Origin: Chloroflexota bacterium
Lineage (GTDB): Bacteria; Chloroflexota; Anaerolineae; Aggregatilineales; Aggregatilineaceae
Length of the DNA stretch: 8,174 nt
Assembly (NCBI GenBank): GCA_016234525.1
Contig: JACRBK010000375.1
Location: 1 to 8,174 of the forward strand
Direction: 5' to 3'
Shown here: positions 5,426 through 8,174 of the stretch, in pieces
Position numbering within the stretch: the stretch's first letter is position 1
Layout of the letters: every line of letters starts with the position of its first letter
The notes under the pieces: model-generated
What the model was told of the DNA's origin: nothing
Seen by the model: only the letters and a program-made list of their open reading frames with translations
Database searches by the model: none
Program-made: the position numbers and the translations under genes

Positions 5426-7303
5426 TTGGAATCTGAACTGCTGCCGGGAAAACTGCTCAGCCAGTACGAGGCGATCCGGCGTCAGGAACACGAACAGATC
5501 ACCGCGCTGCTGGATGTTTTGAGCCGGGTAGACGGCTTGCCCGAAGACCAGATGGAGCAGGTGCGCGATGCCCTGTTCCACACCAATCACCCTTTCCTGA
5601 TGGTTATGGTGGGGCCGTTTGGGTCGGGCAAATCCAGCATTATCAACGCCCTGTTAGGGGAACAAGTCCTGGATGTTGGGCCTATTCCCACAACAGATCA
5701 CATTGTAATTGTGCGGCGTGGCGCCGATGTACAGCGCACGCGCGCCGGGGAGGTCGAGACCGTTTTTCACCCCGCCCGGATGTTGGAAAACCTGAGCCTG
5801 GTGGATACCCCAGGGCTGGAATCTGTCTTTCGCACGCACGATGACATCACGCGCCGTTTTTTGCACCGCGCTGATGTCGTGCTGCTGGTGATGATCGCTA
5901 CTCAGGTTTTCACCGCGAGCAACCTGGGCAACCTGCAAGAACTCAAAGCCTATGGCAAGCGGGTCGTCGTGGTGGTGAACCAGATCGATATGTTGGATCA
6001 AAGCGAACGCGATCAGGTGCGCGATTTTGTGTTGGAACAAAGCCGCCTGCACCTGGGTGTAGAGCCGCTGGTCTGGCTGGTATCGGCACGTCAGGCACTC
6101 GCGGCGCAGCAGGAAAAGCCGCGTGACGAGATCGCCTGGGATGAAAGTGGTTTTGCGGACATCGAGGCATATGTTAAAGAAACGTTGGGTGATGTCGAAC
6201 GTTTTCGCCAGAAGCTCGAAACGCCGGTGCATATCTGCCAGAATGTTACCAGTGCTGCGTTAGGCTTAATCCAGGATCAGCAGGGCGCGCTCGATCAGCA
6301 CCGTAAAACGGTTGAAAATATCGAGTCGCAGATCGAACAGGCGCGGCGCGAACAGCAGAAAACGATTGATGATACGCTGGCCCAGATCGAAAAGACCTGG
6401 AACGAAGCGGCTGCACGCGGCAGCGGCGCGATCGGCGACCTGTTCCAGTTTTCGCGGGGGATCGGGCTGTTTTTCGGCGGTATAGGCGAAATTGTGGGTA
6501 TAGGGCGGCTGGTACGTCGTTTCCAGGGGCGAACTCGCGCTGAAACAGCATTCGAGCAGCACAAGGTCCGCGAAACCTTGCAGCAGATTCCCAAGATCAC
6601 CGATGGTTTGGGGCCGCGTCTGGAAGGGCGCGATCTGCAAGATATGGACGATCTGGCCGACTATACGCGCAAAGCGGTTGAAGGGCTGCCGCCGAACCTG
6701 TCGAATAAAATTATCGGCAGAATCCAGACTCCGGCCCGTTACGAGCGCGGCTTTTTGCGCGAGATTAGCAGTTCGTTAGATGATATTCTGCGCAAAGCCG
6801 AACACTTTGAGGCCGAACATCTGGATCGCACCCTGCGCAATACGTTGATTATCCTGGCCCTGTGGGAGATTCTCTCGCTGTGCCTGACGCTGGCCGTCGC
6901 CGCCGGGGGACTCTCCGGTTCTGTTCCAGATGTCGGCGGGCTGGCGCTGGTATTCGCGGTGGGAATCGGCGTAGTGTTCTTTGGGTTGGCGCTGGTTCCG
7001 CTGCGCGGCTGGTTCCTGCGCAAGAATTATGAGCGCCGCTTGCGCGACTGCCGCGACGAATATCAGGATAAACTGCGCCGCGCCGCCGGGGAAGTGTTGG
7101 TTCACAGCGTGCAGCTTCGCCGCGATACTACCGCGCCTTTTGCGCGCATGATTACATCACAAACGGAATTGTTTGAAAAACTGCGCGCCGATCTTACGGC
7201 TGAGCAGCAAACTTTTGTGCGGATTCAAGGGGGCTTAACCGATCTGGCGCGCGTCAAAGTAGCGAAGCCTGATCGCCCGGTTGAAGGTGAGATCGTCCCA
7301 TGA
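5426..7303 (+). CDS. Dynamin-like GTPase with C-terminal membrane hairpin (first of a pair)
   Basis: Large GTPase of the bacterial dynamin-like family (625 residues, normal size), predicted to bind and remodel membranes when it assembles and hydrolyses GTP. G motifs: G1 GPFGSGKS (63-70, Lys69), G2 threonines at PTTD (88-91), G3 DTPG (127-130), G4 NQID (185-188) and a G5-like SAR (220-222). A coiled-coil-rich helical stalk is likely at about 283-328. A glycine-rich hydrophobic stretch follows at about 336-360 (GIGLFFGGIGEIVGIG). Two transmembrane helices at about 474-494 and 506-526 form a hairpin near the position of the dynamin paddle, with charged helices after it. The only start is TTG at 5426: a stop at 5408 bars longer forms, the first in-frame ATG is 42 codons inside, and AGGTGG (5414-5419) gives a ribosome site. 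It sits 33 bases after the kinase gene and overlaps the next GTPase by 4 bases. The biological role (cell division, membrane repair, phage defence) is not shown by the sequence. Confidence 0.9.
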   Translation: MESELLPGKLLSQYEAIRRQEHEQITALLDVLSRVDGLPEDQMEQVRDALFHTNHPFLMVMVGPFGSGKSSIINALLGEQVLDVGPIPTTDHIVIVRRGADVQRTRAGEVETVFHPARMLENLSLVDTPGLESVFRTHDDITRRFLHRADVVLLVMIATQVFTASNLGNLQELKAYGKRVVVVVNQIDMLDQSERDQVRDFVLEQSRLHLGVEPLVWLVSARQALAAQQEKPRDEIAWDESGFADIEAYVKETLGDVERFRQKLETPVHICQNVTSAALGLIQDQQGALDQHRKTVENIESQIEQARREQQKTIDDTLAQIEKTWNEAAARGSGAIGDLFQFSRGIGLFFGGIGEIVGIGRLVRRFQGRTRAETAFEQHKVRETLQQIPKITDGLGPRLEGRDLQDMDDLADYTRKAVEGLPPNLSNKIIGRIQTPARYERGFLREISSSLDDILRKAEHFEAEHLDRTLRNTLIILALWEILSLCLTLAVAAGGLSGSVPDVGGLALVFAVGIGVVFFGLALVPLRGWFLRKNYERRLRDCRDEYQDKLRRAAGEVLVHSVQLRRDTTAPFARMITSQTELFEKLRADLTAEQQTFVRIQGGLTDLARVKVAKPDRPVEGEIVP

Positions 7304-8174
7304 CAAGTATCGTACTGCAAGGCCCGATAGCCGATGCTCGTGAGCGCGAAGTCCGCCTGCTGCACGAGGTGGCCGAATTGATCGGCCAGATTGGTGAACA
7401 GAACGCCGCAGATAAAAAACGGTTGCAGTTGAGCGCCGCCGATCTTCAAGATATGTTTTTTCTGGTGGTCGTGGTGGGCGAATTCAACGCGGGTAAATCT
7501 ACCTTTGTGAACGCCCTGATCGGAGACGATCTGCTGCAGATGGGGGTGACTCCGACCACCGATACGATTGAACTGATTCGCTGGTCCAGCAAGCGCCGCC
7601 AGGATGCCGCGTGGCGTGAGGCGGGTGTAGTGCGCGAGTGGCTGCACCCGAATACTGGTGGCCCTGGTGTGGTGATTGTAGATACGCCCGGAACCGGATC
7701 AGTCTTTCGCAAACACGAGGAGATCGCTAAAGGCTTTCTCAGCCGCAGCGATCTGGTGATCTTTTTGCTCTATGCCAAACGCGCATTGGCCGAAACCGAG
7801 CGGCTCTACCTGGAACTGGCCCGCGACTATGGCAAAAAAATCATCGTGGTGATCAATCAGGTCGATCTGCTGGACAAACGCGAGCAAAAAGAAGTGCGGG
7901 CATTCGTCCAGAAACAGCTTGACGAACTGTTGGCCCTCCGCCCTGAAATTTTTATGGTGTCGGCCAAACAAGCGCTCAAAGAAAGAGGCGGCGGTGGGTT
8001 GTTTGCATCGTTGTCGGGTGATCCCGGCGGCATGAACTCTCTGCGCGATTATCTGCGCTCTACTTTTGAGCGGATTCCCCCCGCCAAACAAAAACTGTAT
8101 GCCCAAATGGATCTGGTGGACAGCGTTTTGCACAAAAATATTGCCGCGCTTGAAAGCCAGTTGGCGCTGATCAC
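7300..8174 (+). CDS. Dynamin-like GTPase, second of a pair (3' truncated by window end)
   Basis: The ATG at 7300 opens a frame that stays open to the end of the window, giving 291 complete codons. The product begins MTSIVLQGPIADARE and is a dynamin-superfamily GTPase. G1 is GEFNAGKS (60-67, Lys66), G2 TPTTD (84-88), G3 DTPG (128-131), G4 NQVD (186-189) and G5 SAK (221-223). The GEFNAGKS form is the common version in bacterial dynamin-like proteins. After the G domain, the start of a helical region is seen (KQKLYAQMDLVDSVLHKN). The stalk, any membrane anchor and the C-terminus lie beyond the edge. The start codon overlaps the stop of the upstream GTPase (ATGA, 7300-7303), implying translational coupling and stoichiometric synthesis. 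G3, G4 and G5 spacing is almost the same as in its neighbour, so the two are likely paralogues from an old duplication that work as partners. Confidence 0.9.
   Translation, partial: MTSIVLQGPIADAREREVRLLHEVAELIGQIGEQNAADKKRLQLSAADLQDMFFLVVVVGEFNAGKSTFVNALIGDDLLQMGVTPTTDTIELIRWSSKRRQDAAWREAGVVREWLHPNTGGPGVVIVDTPGTGSVFRKHEEIAKGFLSRSDLVIFLLYAKRALAETERLYLELARDYGKKIIVVINQVDLLDKREQKEVRAFVQKQLDELLALRPEIFMVSAKQALKERGGGGLFASLSGDPGGMNSLRDYLRSTFERIPPAKQKLYAQMDLVDSVLHKNIAALESQLALI

Noticed and set aside
5654..6232. Minus-strand open frame of 192 codons inside the first dynamin-like gene
   Set aside because: It lies wholly opposite the conserved G domain and has a His/Gln-rich composition typical of antisense reading.
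7699..8133. Minus-strand open frames at 7225-7647, 7446-7712 and 7699-8133
   Set aside because: They are shadows of the second dynamin-like gene on the plus strand, which has all five G motifs.

Overview
The window reads as bacterial chromosome with dense, mostly same-strand coding and short gaps; it is moderately GC-rich by eye. The nucleoside kinase with a tRNA-synthetase-like N-terminal half, the tandem dynamin-like GTPases and the overall gene style suggest a Chloroflexota (Anaerolineae-like) bacterium. That assignment is inference from family resemblance; there is no rRNA or other marker here.

Left part (1-1443): the 3' end of a DppC/OppC-type ABC transporter permease is followed 23 bases later by a rhomboid intramembrane serine protease. 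A clear hairpin-plus-T-tract terminator closes this unit. Convergent to it, on the minus strand, lies a BCP/PrxQ-type peroxiredoxin (about 1442-1900).

Middle (1901-3565): a divergent intergenic region of about 165 bases carries a good sigma70-type promoter. It drives a cytoplasmic GH13 alpha-glucanase of the neopullulanase/cyclomaltodextrinase type that lacks the usual N-terminal CBM34 domain. A perfect 22-base palindrome, probably a terminator, follows the gene.

Right part (3566-8174): a three-gene run on the plus strand. First is a 585-residue uridine-kinase-like nucleoside kinase whose extreme N-terminus is encoded by a 9-base tandem repeat. It is followed after 33 bases by a 625-residue dynamin-like GTPase with a C-terminal membrane hairpin. 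A second dynamin-like GTPase starts inside the stop codon of the first (ATGA overlap) and runs off the right edge. The two GTPases have nearly identical G-motif positions, so they look like a duplicated pair acting together, probably as a hetero-oligomeric membrane-remodelling machine. This pair is the most interesting content of the window.

No tRNA, rRNA, CRISPR array, insertion sequence or attachment site was seen.
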